Origin: Flavobacterium panici
GTDB taxonomy: Bacteria > Bacteroidota > Bacteroidia > Flavobacteriales > Flavobacteriaceae
Assembly: GCF_903819335.1 (NCBI RefSeq)
Contig: NZ_CAIJDE010000046.1
Span: 1-64,000 of the forward strand
DNA length: 64,000 bases
Reading direction: 5' to 3'
Part shown: piece by piece, positions 9,405 to 18,002 of the stretch
Numbering within the stretch: position 1 is the first letter of the stretch
Layout of the letters: each line of letters opens with the position of its first letter
Notes under the pieces: model-generated
What the model was told of the DNA's origin: nothing
Databases searched by the model: none
Seen by the model: the letters and a program-made list of their open reading frames with translations, nothing else
Position numbers and translations under genes: made by a program

Positions 9405-11900
9405 ATGAAATACAAATTAGAAAATGCGAACGATTACATTAATCAAATTGGTGTTGGCTTTAGTGTCTTTACCAGTTTATTCAGCGGCTTTTTTTTATTG
9501 ATTTTATTATTAAATGAAAACACTAAATTTTTCGGTGCTGGAGCATTAGGCACTCTTACATTAATAATGGAGTTTATTTACGGAGTTACCGTTACATTTC
9601 TTATTCTTAAAAAAAGGGAAAAATATCTTCATTTAACTCCTTTTCTTATACTTAACTGGTTTATTGGATGTTTTTGCCTAAATACTTTTGTTCCAATATT
9701 TGAAGATCTTCCGTTCTGGGTTTACCTTATCTCTTTACTCTTTTTTATTAGTAATTTTTTCATTTACCAAAAACCACAAGAAAATAATTTTACTCTTTTT
9801 GTCTTTTTTATAAATGGATTATCTTATAGTTTAATATTGTATTTCACATTCTTTCTATTACCCCTTACACCTTTTGCCTTCGTCGGAATTTTATTATTAG
9901 GAATTGGTTTTTATGCATTAGTCCCTTTACTAGTTTGCATTATTCACATAGCAACTATAGCTCGTTATTTTCAGGAAAACAGAAAACATTTGATTTCATT
10001 CATCGCAGGTTTTGGATTTATTTTAGTTCTCTTATTTTCTTTTGTTTTAATTCTTGACAGAGAAAGCAGGCTTATTAATGTTAGACGTCCCATCAGTTCC
10101 TTTACTTCAAATGAAGATTTACCTAATTATATTAAAATATCACAAAGTCTTGAGCCTAACTTTTTTAATGAAATTTTACTCAAAAAAGACATCGTTTATA
10201 CTGGCCCTGAAAAGTACTTTGATTATGATCTTGGTTCTTTTGGAATTGAACAATTTAACGAAAGAAAAGTCCACAATCCTTTTATTACAATAGCTTACAT
10301 TTTCTGTGAAGATCTTAATCTGAGCCAAGACGACCGAATTAATATTCTTAAATCTAATTTTGACAAACGATTAGAAACCGAAGAACATTTGTGGAGTGGT
10401 GAAGATTTGATTACCAAAGACATCAAAGAAGATGTAAAATTATATCCAGACAGCAGGCTTGCTTATACAGAAATCACCATGAATATTGCCTGTAAAAAAG
10501 ATACATGGAGAGATCAGGAAGCTATTTATTCTTTCCAGCTTCCTGAAGGTTCTGTTGCAACTTCACTTTCATTATGGGTAAACGGTATTGAAAGAAAAGG
10601 AGTTTTAACGACAAAAGAGAAAGCTGAAAAAGCATACAAACAAATTGTTGGTGCAGAAAGTCGCGATCCATCTTTAATGCAATGGCGAGAAGGAAACAAA
10701 GTTGTTGTGAGGGTTTTTCCTGTAAACTATAAAACATCAAGAACTTTTAAATGCGGCTTCACTACTCCTTTAAAAGTTGAAGATAATAAATTGAAATACG
10801 AAAGCCTTTCTATTAAAGGCCCAAATATTTCAAATGCTTCTACAATTTCAAGAATCCAGATGACAGGAAAAAGTGATGTAGAGACAAGTAAGAATTTTAA
10901 ACTGCAAAATAATTTCTATATCAATAAATCAAAAGGTCTTGATGATTGGGAGGCAATAATACCTTTGAGCAAAATATCGAAGTTAAATTCTTTTGCATGG
11001 AAGGACAAAATATATGAGGTAAAAGAGAGTCAAAAAGTAAATATTCCTTTTAATGCTTCAGAAGTTATTTTAGATTTGAACAGCAGCTGGACTTTAAACG
11101 AAATAGAATCATTTGTAAACGTAAAAGGAAAAGAATTTTATGTGTATGATGACAAGGAGAAAAAAGAAATAAACAAAGAAAACTTCGAAACTGTTTTTCT
11201 AGATTTCAAATACTTGCATTATTCTTTATTACCCTTATATACAATCAAACATAATAGTTTGATTATAACCAAATCCGGAAATTTTTCTGCAAATTTTGAA
11301 GAACTTAAGGAATCTGAATATTTAAAAAAGATTCGAAGTCAGACTAAATCACAAAACCTGAAAGTTATTAATATTTCCGGAGATATTAATCCGTTTTGGC
11401 AGACCGTAAAAGAGCAAAAATATGTAGATTTTTATCAGACAAATTTCAGAAATAGCTTAAAAATGCTGGAAGGAAATTATTTCATTAAGTATAAAACTGC
11501 TGATAATGTGGTTAATATTGAACCTTCAAACATTTCGATTCAGGAAAAACCAAAAGACAGTACTATTAAAAACTATGGGCCAAATCATATTTACAGAATG
11601 TATGCTTTTGGGAAAGTTCTTGAGGAACAAATTAAAATTCAAAATGATACCTTAAGTGCTAATAAATATGTAACACTTGCAAAAGACGCTAATATTGTTA
11701 CTCCAATTTCGTCTTTAATTGTTTTGGAAACGGATGCAGATTACAAAAATAACGGAATCGAGAAAAATGTGGATACTCTTGGCAACGCTTCGATTAAAAA
11801 TGACGGTGCGGTTCCGGAACCTCATGAATGGGTAATGATTATTATTGGTCTGACTACTCTTTTATTTTACTATCAAAGAAACAAAAAACAAAAAGCTTAA
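9405..11900 (+). CDS. XrtN-system VIT domain protein with PEP-CTERM-like tail
   Basis: 831 aa. About seven transmembrane helices fill residues 15-217. A VIT (vault/inter-alpha-trypsin) domain follows at about 345-460, containing the typical KEKAEKAYKQIVGAE and VRVFPV segments. There is no von Willebrand A domain. The last 28 residues form a tripartite sorting signal: PEP (804-806), a hydrophobic stretch (WVMIIIGLTTLLFYY) and a basic end (QRNKKQKA). This is the signature of an exosortase substrate, and the next gene is an exosortase. The arrangement fits the XrtN system VIT domain family. The related XrtK/MSEP-CTERM pair is the alternative, but the VIT domain favours XrtN. The cellular role is not known. 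Confidence 0.87.
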   Translation: MKYKLENANDYINQIGVGFSVFTSLFSGFFLLILLLNENTKFFGAGALGTLTLIMEFIYGVTVTFLILKKREKYLHLTPFLILNWFIGCFCLNTFVPIFEDLPFWVYLISLLFFISNFFIYQKPQENNFTLFVFFINGLSYSLILYFTFFLLPLTPFAFVGILLLGIGFYALVPLLVCIIHIATIARYFQENRKHLISFIAGFGFILVLLFSFVLILDRESRLINVRRPISSFTSNEDLPNYIKISQSLEPNFFNEILLKKDIVYTGPEKYFDYDLGSFGIEQFNERKVHNPFITIAYIFCEDLNLSQDDRINILKSNFDKRLETEEHLWSGEDLITKDIKEDVKLYPDSRLAYTEITMNIACKKDTWRDQEAIYSFQLPEGSVATSLSLWVNGIERKGVLTTKEKAEKAYKQIVGAESRDPSLMQWREGNKVVVRVFPVNYKTSRTFKCGFTTPLKVEDNKLKYESLSIKGPNISNASTISRIQMTGKSDVETSKNFKLQNNFYINKSKGLDDWEAIIPLSKISKLNSFAWKDKIYEVKESQKVNIPFNASEVILDLNSSWTLNEIESFVNVKGKEFYVYDDKEKKEINKENFETVFLDFKYLHYSLLPLYTIKHNSLIITKSGNFSANFEELKESEYLKKIRSQTKSQNLKVINISGDINPFWQTVKEQKYVDFYQTNFRNSLKMLEGNYFIKYKTADNVVNIEPSNISIQEKPKDSTIKNYGPNHIYRMYAFGKVLEEQIKIQNDTLSANKYVTLAKDANIVTPISSLIVLETDADYKNNGIEKNVDTLGNASIKNDGAVPEPHEWVMIIIGLTTLLFYYQRNKKQKA

Positions 11901-13141
11901 TGAAAGTTTTACTGCAGTCACACGCCAAATTAATTGCTATTCTTGTTATAATCATTCTCTTAGTTCTAAACTATAGTATTGTATCAACAGGATTAGACAA
12001 TAATTTTTTTGGCGTTATATTTTCTATTTTCCTATTTCTTTATGCAGGAAGAAAAACTACTTTAAGAATAAGTTATCCGCTGCTTGGATTAATTTTTTTA
12101 TTAGAATTTATAAGCTTCAGACTGCATACAAAGTCATTGCATTTTCATGCTCTTTTGTTATTTGGATGTTTTGTTTATTACAGCTTTACCCAAAAATTTT
12201 CTTTTATTGCTTTTATCTGTCTCTTTTTGTTTTCGTCAATTTTTGATCAGTTATTCAATTATTTAACTGTCGAAATAAAACAGGCGCTTTGTTACGGAGT
12301 GTATTTAACATTAAAAAATTTCATTCCAATAACTAAAATTGAAGGCGTTAATTTCTATATCAATAATGCAAAAATTTCTATCGATACCGCTTGTATGGGT
12401 TTATCGATGTTTAAAACGGGATTGTTATTCGGAGCTTTTTTATTGACTCTGGAAGAACGTAAAAACCAAAAGTATTTCAACATACTGCAAATTTTAGTTT
12501 TTTGCTGTATAATAGTAGTTCTGAATATTATCTCCAATTATTTCAGAATTATCACTTTAGTTTTATTCAATTGTACCGAAGAAAATATACTGCATCACAC
12601 TATTGGAATTATGTGTTTTGTATTTTATCAAATTGTTCCTCTTTTATTTCTAATTCGTTTTTTTCATCCTAAAAAAGAAAGCATAACCAGCAATTCATTT
12701 TTGCCAAAACTTTTGCCAATGATAATTGCGACCGGAATATTGTTTATTACTAGTTTAGAACTTAAAAAGGAACAAAATTATTCGCTGTTAGAAAATCTCA
12801 GTCCTAATTATAATATTAAAAAAGGGGTTTGGGTCAATAATGAAGTTTTTAAAATTGCAGCCCCAGAAACTTTAATTTATATAAAAACACCAATTCACAA
12901 ACCTTTAATTTGCTGGACAGGAAATGGATATAAAATCATTGAGTCTAAAGAAATAATAAGAAGCAATGAAAAAATATGGCTCACAAAATTAGAAAAGAAT
13001 AATATTAGATATTTCTCTTATTGGTGGTACGAATATGACAATAAAAAATATACGTCGCTTACCGAAGTTTTACTGCTAAAACTTTTTCACAACAAAACGG
13101 TACGTTTGATAAATGAAACGAGTATTAAAGAATTGAACTAA
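11900..13141 (+). CDS. xrtN: Exosortase (XrtN type)
   Basis: 413 aa from the ATG at 11900, whose A is the last base of the upstream TAA stop (TAATG overlap). A longer frame reaches back to 11828, but that would overlap the VIT gene by 73 bases and put a polar stretch ahead of the first membrane helix. About eight membrane helices fill residues 10-265. The exosortase catalytic triad is visible: Cys165 (DTACMGL), Arg216 (NYFRI) and His232/233 (HHTIG). A soluble EpsI-like domain occupies about 290-413. Exosortases cut PEP-CTERM-type tails and transfer the protein to an acceptor. The adjacent substrate suggests a dedicated one-enzyme, one-substrate pair. Confidence 0.88.
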   Translation: MKVLLQSHAKLIAILVIIILLVLNYSIVSTGLDNNFFGVIFSIFLFLYAGRKTTLRISYPLLGLIFLLEFISFRLHTKSLHFHALLLFGCFVYYSFTQKFSFIAFICLFLFSSIFDQLFNYLTVEIKQALCYGVYLTLKNFIPITKIEGVNFYINNAKISIDTACMGLSMFKTGLLFGAFLLTLEERKNQKYFNILQILVFCCIIVVLNIISNYFRIITLVLFNCTEENILHHTIGIMCFVFYQIVPLLFLIRFFHPKKESITSNSFLPKLLPMIIATGILFITSLELKKEQNYSLLENLSPNYNIKKGVWVNNEVFKIAAPETLIYIKTPIHKPLICWTGNGYKIIESKEIIRSNEKIWLTKLEKNNIRYFSYWWYEYDNKKYTSLTEVLLLKLFHNKTVRLINETSIKELN

Positions 13142-13177
13142 AAAAAAGCAATTCTTTTACTTTTAATAATTTTATTA

Positions 13178-13419
13178 GTTTTTAGCGACTTATTGTCCAC
13201 TTTTTGATATCCTATTATCATTCCGTAGGAATGTTTCGTAGGTAGAAAAAAATAAAGATCATACACATTTGCGTTCCGTAGGAACGCTTGATAGGTCTGA
13301 TTATTAAAAAACAATGTCAATCAAACGTTCCTACGGAACGTAATCCATTATGCCAATATAATTTTCTACCAATGAAATGTTCCTACAGAACAAGGAAATA
13401 TGTAAAATAAAAAAAGGCT
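13178..13419. repeat. Palindromic interspersed element, copy A
   Basis: About 240 bp, nearly the same as copy B at 46758-47002. It contains the palindromes ATTCCGTAGGAAT, CGTTCCGTAGGAACG and CGTTCCTACGGAACG, and short outer motifs GGTAGAAA and TTTCTACC in opposite orientation. The right end runs directly into the terminator hairpin. No coding capacity was seen; the frames that cross it look like chance. Confidence 0.85.
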
Positions 13420-13449
13420 GTCTCAACTTTTGAAACAGCCTTTTTTTTA
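13407..13449. terminator. Bidirectional terminator between xrtN and moxR
   Basis: Hairpin with arms GGCTGTCTC and GAAACAGCC (one mismatch), A run on the left and T run on the right, so it can serve both convergent genes. Confidence 0.85.
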
Positions 13450-13457
13450 GATATATC

Positions 13458-14411
13458 TTACATCAGCTTTTTAATAATAACTTCTTCCGTTATTCCTTCA
13501 GCGTCTGCTTTGTAGTTTTTAATAATTCTGTGGCGTAAAATTCCGGTTGCCACGGCTTTTACATCTTCAATATCCGGCGAAAATTTACCATTGAAAGCTG
13601 CGTGGGCTTTTGCTGCTAAAATCAAGTTTTGCGAAGCTCTCGGCCCTGCTCCCCAATCCAGATAATTCTTTACAAAATCATTTGACAAAGCATTATCAGG
13701 ACGTGTTTTACTTACCAGAGTTACCGCATATTCAATAACATTATCGGCAACAGGAATCCTTCTGATTAAATGCTGGAAATCGATAATTTCCTGCGCTGTA
13801 AATAATGGGTTTATTTCTACTTTATTATCAGATGTAGTTTGTTTTACAACTTTTACTTCTTCTTCAAAAGTTGGATATTCTAATTTAATCGCAAACATAA
13901 AACGGTCTAATTGTGCTTCCGGCAAAGGATAAGTTCCTTCCTGCTCAATTGGGTTTTGTGTTGCCAGTACAAAATAAGGTAAATCTAATTTATAGTTTTG
14001 TCCTGCAATTGTAACCGAACGTTCCTGCATTGCTTCCAATAAAGCTGCCTGCGTTTTTGGCGGCGTTCTGTTGATCTCGTCAGCCAAAATGATATTAGAA
14101 AAAATTGGCCCTTTTATGAATTTAAAATGTCTGTTTTCATCTAAAATTTCACTTCCTAAAATATCCGAAGGCATTAAATCCGGTGTGAACTGAATTCTTT
14201 TAAAATCTAAACCTAAAGCTTGAGATAAAGTATTAATCATTAAAGTTTTTGCCAAACCAGGAACTCCTATTAAAAGAGCGTGTCCTCCAGAAAATATACA
14301 AAGTAAAATTTGGTCAACAACGGCATCCTGCCCTACAATGATTTTTGCTATTTCGTTTTTTAATTCGTTGCGTTTCTGAACTAAGTTATGAATTGCTGTT
14401 ACGTCAGACAT
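13458..14411 (-). CDS. MoxR-family AAA+ ATPase
   Basis: 317 aa, full length for the family. Walker A is GVPGLAKT (49-56) and Walker B is ILADEINR. The sensor and Arg-finger regions (ATQNPIEQEGTYPLPEAQLDR) are typical. MoxR ATPases act as chaperones that mature or activate partner proteins, commonly DUF58 and VWA-domain proteins encoded just downstream. Here no such partner follows: the next element is a repeat and then the convergent exosortase gene. It lies 78 bases after the SurA-like gene, with a hairpin between them. Confidence 0.93.
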   Translation of the reverse strand: MSDVTAIHNLVQKRNELKNEIAKIIVGQDAVVDQILLCIFSGGHALLIGVPGLAKTLMINTLSQALGLDFKRIQFTPDLMPSDILGSEILDENRHFKFIKGPIFSNIILADEINRTPPKTQAALLEAMQERSVTIAGQNYKLDLPYFVLATQNPIEQEGTYPLPEAQLDRFMFAIKLEYPTFEEEVKVVKQTTSDNKVEINPLFTAQEIIDFQHLIRRIPVADNVIEYAVTLVSKTRPDNALSNDFVKNYLDWGAGPRASQNLILAAKAHAAFNGKFSPDIEDVKAVATGILRHRIIKNYKADAEGITEEVIIKKLM

Positions 14412-14431
14412 TTATGAATGTATTTTAAATT

Positions 14432-14474
14432 AAAAAGAGTTAGTTGAATGAATTCATAAAACTAACTCTTTTTC
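14432..14474 (-). terminator. Terminator after the SurA-like gene
   Basis: Perfect arms AAAAAGAGTTAGTT and AACTAACTCTTTTT around a loop of about 15 bases. It lies between the SurA-like gene and moxR on the minus strand. Confidence 0.8.
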
Positions 14475-14489
14475 TTTATTTAATAAAAA

Positions 14490-15917
14490 TTATTTTTTCA
14501 ACCAGTTATTAGCAAACGTACAATCTCTGTACTCTCCAATAATTTTGATGTAAGTATCTTTAATTTTAGTATCAAACCATTTTGCAATTGCGTTGATTTG
14601 TTTTTCTTTTAATGCTAATTCTTTAATTTTCGTGTAATCCTTAGCGTAGTCAGCAGTATGTTCGTCGATTCTGTTGGTAACAGTAATCAGTTTATACGTT
14701 TTTTTACCTTTATCATCTGTATTTAAAAGTGGCTGAGAAACTTCATCATCTTTTAAATTTGAAACCTGTCCGTATAAAGTTGGATCCATTTTAGTTAATT
14801 CAAAACGAGTATCCTGAGTATTTGGGTTTATTAAAGTTCCTCCATTTGCTCTGGTTTCTTTTTCGTCAGATTCTGTTCTTGCAGCCTCTGCAAAAGTAAT
14901 TTGCTTGCTTACGATTTTCTCTCTAATATTTGCCGCTCTTTCTTTAGCTTCTTTCAAAGCACTTTCAGAAACTACAGGAGCAATTAAAATATGTCTTAAT
15001 TCAACTTCCTGTCCTTTTATTTTGTCAACCATTATAATATGGAAACCAAAAGTAGTTTCAAATGGCTGCGAAATTTCACCTTCCTGCAAACTAAATGCTA
15101 CGTCTTTAAATTCTTTTACGAAAGGCGTTTTACGTGTCATTTTATAATAACCTCCATTTGGCGCAGATCCCGGATCCTGAGAGTACAAAACTGCTTTTGT
15201 AGCAAAACTTGAACCTTCTAAAACATCTTGTCGAATAGCGTTTAATCTATCTTTTACTTTTTGTTTATCTTCATTAGAAACTTTAGGTTCAGTAACAATC
15301 TGCGCTACTTCCATTTCAGCTCCAAAAGTCGGCAATTCATCTTTAGGTATTTTTTTAAAGAAATTACGAACTTCCTCTGGAGTAATCTCTACATCTTTCA
15401 CAATTTTATCTCTCATTTCTGAGGCTAATTTTTGCTCTTTTAAGATGTCAGCAAAATAGGTTTTAAATTCTTCTACAGAGCTTTTTTTATAGTATTCAAC
15501 TACTTTATTGATATCTCCAACTTGTTGAATCATATAATTCAAACGCTCTTCCATCATTCCTCTAACTTCAGCATCACTTACAATAATACTATCCTGAATG
15601 GCCTGGTGCGCGTATAATTTATCTTCTAAAAGTTTACCAAGCATTTGGCATCTTGTAATATCTTTAGTATTGCCACCCTGGCTTGCAATCTCTAAATAAC
15701 CTTTATCAATGTCAGAATCTAAAACAATATAATCTCCAACCGTAGCAATGATACCGTCAATTTTTTGTTTTCCGTGTACCGTTTCTACCGGTTTTTCGGC
15801 TACAACATCCTTAATAATTTCCTGTGCTGAAATTATTGAGTTGAAAAAAAATAAAAAACACATTGTTAAGACTACCTTATAATCAATTGTTTTTAGTTGC
15901 AATTTTTTTAATGACAT
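14490..15917 (-). CDS. SurA-like peptidyl-prolyl isomerase
   Basis: 475 aa. A long N-terminus with a hydrophobic signal segment (about 14-31, ending SAQ) precedes a SurA N-terminal chaperone domain (IDGIIATVGDYIVLDSDID) and two parvulin rotamase domains, at about 200-300 (QDPGSAPNGGYY) and 305-410 (ESDEKETRANGG). Such proteins escort outer-membrane beta-barrel proteins across the periplasm. The window encodes several clients of that kind (porin, TonB receptor). A shorter start within the first 20 residues is possible. moxR follows on the same strand. Confidence 0.9.
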   Translation of the reverse strand: MSLKKLQLKTIDYKVVLTMCFLFFFNSIISAQEIIKDVVAEKPVETVHGKQKIDGIIATVGDYIVLDSDIDKGYLEIASQGGNTKDITRCQMLGKLLEDKLYAHQAIQDSIIVSDAEVRGMMEERLNYMIQQVGDINKVVEYYKKSSVEEFKTYFADILKEQKLASEMRDKIVKDVEITPEEVRNFFKKIPKDELPTFGAEMEVAQIVTEPKVSNEDKQKVKDRLNAIRQDVLEGSSFATKAVLYSQDPGSAPNGGYYKMTRKTPFVKEFKDVAFSLQEGEISQPFETTFGFHIIMVDKIKGQEVELRHILIAPVVSESALKEAKERAANIREKIVSKQITFAEAARTESDEKETRANGGTLINPNTQDTRFELTKMDPTLYGQVSNLKDDEVSQPLLNTDDKGKKTYKLITVTNRIDEHTADYAKDYTKIKELALKEKQINAIAKWFDTKIKDTYIKIIGEYRDCTFANNWLKK

Positions 15918-16407
15918 TATTTTAAATTTAATTTTTGGATGTAAAGATCTGTATTCTAAAATTTAACTGGCTATTATTTATTTTCAAAAACGATTCTGAA
16001 AAACTAAATAATGAACTTCTGTTTTCTTTTATAAAACGAACAAAAATAACAATTCAATTACATAATACAACTATCAGCCATAGTATTAACAAAAAATTAT
16101 GTGGATCGTATTTAAATTCACGATAAGAAGTTTAATTCTTCAATCTTTTTCTTTTTCAAAAAGCTGTTAACTCCAAAAGAGTCAAAACATTTCTAATTGA
16201 TTTTCAAGCCTCTAAAAAAAAGTTTTAAACACTACAACGTTTTCGTTGTAAAACTATTTTCCTACAAAAACAAATCGAATCAAAAAACTCTTACTTTAGG
16301 TGCGTTATTAATAATTTATGGCAGTAAAAAATAAGAATATCTTGTTTTTGAAGTCTTAAAATTAGCAATTTAAAACTTTATTAATTTAACCTTAACCACA
16401 ATCTATT
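15918..16407. other. Divergent spacer before the amylase gene
   Basis: A 490-base AT-rich spacer between the divergent SurA-like and amylase genes. It holds an 18-base inverted repeat at 16233-16250 (listed separately). A near match to the -7 element, TTACTTTA, lies at 16291-16298. The one frame crossing its left half (15935-16126) has no coding character. Confidence 0.6.
16233..16250. promoter_or_regulatory. Candidate operator upstream of alpha-amylase
   Basis: Perfect inverted repeat TACAACG-TTTT-CGTTGTA. The dyad with internal CG resembles LacI/GalR-type operators. It lies 158 bases before the amylase ATG and about 40 bases before the -7-like TTACTTTA. No regulator gene is adjacent, so the function is inference. 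Confidence 0.45.
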
Positions 16408-17847
16408 ATGAAAAAACCTATTGTAAGATTATTTTTTCTTACTGCAATTACAACCCTTTTGTATTCTTGTACAAATGAAACGAATGATGTTGATGCTAAA
16501 GCAGAAAGTCAGCAATTCAAAATTATCAACGTCACTAACCACGATGGAAAACCTTTTAGCACCGGAGCTTCTTTATCATCTCCAACAGGAAAATATGTAG
16601 ATAATCCGGGCGGAGGCGTAATGATGCAGGCTTTTTATTGGGATGTTCCTGCGGGCGGAAACTGGTGGAATACCGTAAAAGGAAAAGTGACTGCGTGGGG
16701 AAATGCCGGAATTGGCTCTATCTGGCTTCCACCCGCTTCTAAAGCTCAAAATGGAGCATTTTCTATGGGATATGATCCAACGGATTATTTTGATTTTGGA
16801 GATTACAATCAAAATGGAAGTACCGAAACTCGTTTTGGTTCTAAAACAGAATTAGTAAGCCTAATAACGTCTGCTCACACAGAAAACATAAAAGTGTATG
16901 CCGATATCGTAATTAATCACAACAGCGGCGGTCAATCTGAAGCAAATCCGTATACAGGCACCAGCACGTGGACAAATTTCAGCGGTGTTGCTTCTGGAAA
17001 ATTTACACGTAATTATAATGACTTCTATAAAAACAGCTACGGAAATAATGATGAAGGCTCATTTGGCGGTTTTCCTGATTTATGTCACGCAAATCCTCAT
17101 GTTCAGGACTGGTTTTGGCTGAGAGCTGACGGAGTTGGAAAATATTACAAGAACACCATGAAGTTTGACGGCTGGAGATTTGACTACGTAAAAGGATTTG
17201 GCGCGTGGGTTGTAAATTCATGGAACGCTAATGTAGGCGGATTTTCGGTTGGAGAATTATGGGATTCAAACGTAAATATATTAAATGACTGGGCAAACGC
17301 TGCTAACAGCTCTGTTTTTGATTTTGCTTGTTATTATAAAATGAATGATGCTTTTGATGGCAATAATCTGGCGCTTTTGAATGATGATATGATGTGGAAA
17401 AGAAATCCGTACAAAGCGGTGACTTTTGTAACGAATCATGATACAGATGAAATTTGGAGCAAAATGCTGGCGTATTCTTATATTTTAACTCACGAAGGAT
17501 ATCCAACAATTTTCTACAGAGATTATGAAGAATGGCTGGATAAAGCGAAATTAAACAACTTGATCTGGATTCATAACAATAAAGCAACAGGTACAACTTC
17601 TATTTTATATTCTGATAATGATGAATATGTAGCAAGAAGAAACGGTTACAACGGAAATCCGGGGTTAGTAGTTTACATCAATAATTCTGATGTTTGGCAG
17701 GAAAGATGGATTCAAACCAATTGGGCCAATACACAGATTAAAGATTTTACAGGAAATTCAACTTGGTATCCAACAACTCAGGCAGACAAATGGGTAAAAA
17801 TTCAATGTCCGCCAAAAGGATATTCTGTTTGGTCAATTAACCAATAA
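16408..17847 (+). CDS. Secreted alpha-amylase lipoprotein, GH13_7-like
   Basis: 479 aa. The signal peptide ends in a lipobox (LLYSC, Cys21), so the enzyme is probably a membrane-anchored lipoprotein. The GH13 barrel has region I DIVINH (166-171), nucleophile Asp259 (GWRFDYVK), acid/base Glu283 (VGELWD) and the stabilising Asp345 (NHDTDE). The text closely follows Thermococcales alpha-amylases as I remember them, for example VMMQAFYWDVP, TRFGSKTELV and PTIFYRDYEEWL. Of the zinc ligands described for the Pyrococcus enzyme, only the Cys (Cys226) is kept; the two His positions are Tyr207 and Gly212. It should cleave internal alpha-1,4 bonds of starch or glycogen. It is not in a Sus-type locus. 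Confidence 0.92.
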   Translation: MKKPIVRLFFLTAITTLLYSCTNETNDVDAKAESQQFKIINVTNHDGKPFSTGASLSSPTGKYVDNPGGGVMMQAFYWDVPAGGNWWNTVKGKVTAWGNAGIGSIWLPPASKAQNGAFSMGYDPTDYFDFGDYNQNGSTETRFGSKTELVSLITSAHTENIKVYADIVINHNSGGQSEANPYTGTSTWTNFSGVASGKFTRNYNDFYKNSYGNNDEGSFGGFPDLCHANPHVQDWFWLRADGVGKYYKNTMKFDGWRFDYVKGFGAWVVNSWNANVGGFSVGELWDSNVNILNDWANAANSSVFDFACYYKMNDAFDGNNLALLNDDMMWKRNPYKAVTFVTNHDTDEIWSKMLAYSYILTHEGYPTIFYRDYEEWLDKAKLNNLIWIHNNKATGTTSILYSDNDEYVARRNGYNGNPGLVVYINNSDVWQERWIQTNWANTQIKDFTGNSTWYPTTQADKWVKIQCPPKGYSVWSINQ

Positions 17848-17867
17848 TTTATTTTTCAATATCAATA

Positions 17868-17900
17868 TAAGGCTGTTTTTAAAAACAGCCTTATTTTTTT
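17868..17900 (+). terminator. Terminator of the amylase gene
   Basis: Perfect hairpin with arms AAGGCTGTTTTT and AAAAACAGCCTT and no loop bases beyond the arms, followed by a long T run. Confidence 0.88.
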
Positions 17901-17975
17901 ATAAAAAGTACTGTTTTGAAAACTTATCGCTTTCAATTTAAGAACTGAATATTTTTATTAAGCCGTAATTAATAG

Positions 17976-17983
17976 TACTTTTG
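17976..17983 (+). promoter_or_regulatory. Candidate -7 element for prfC
   Basis: TACTTTTG fits TAnnTTTG and lies 19 bases upstream of the ATG. No exact TTG lies at -33; a TTT-rich stretch is there instead. Confidence 0.55.
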
Positions 17984-18002
17984 CAACCTATTTATACAAA
18001 AT

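Noticed and set aside
13138..13320. Minus-strand 60-residue frame across element A
   Set aside because: It lies inside the repeat, changes with the repeat copy, and has no recognisable protein character.
13178..13419. Series of similar palindromes that could suggest a CRISPR array
   Set aside because: The units are palindromic, irregularly spaced and in opposite orientations, with no equal-length spacers and no cas genes.
15935..16126. Plus-strand 63-residue frame in the spacer before the amylase gene
   Set aside because: Low-complexity, AT-driven composition, no promoter or start context, and no family resemblance.
16408..17847. Amylase as part of a Sus-type polysaccharide utilisation locus
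   Set aside because: No susC/susD pair or further glycoside hydrolase is adjacent; the only TonB receptor is 30 kb away and lacks a SusD.
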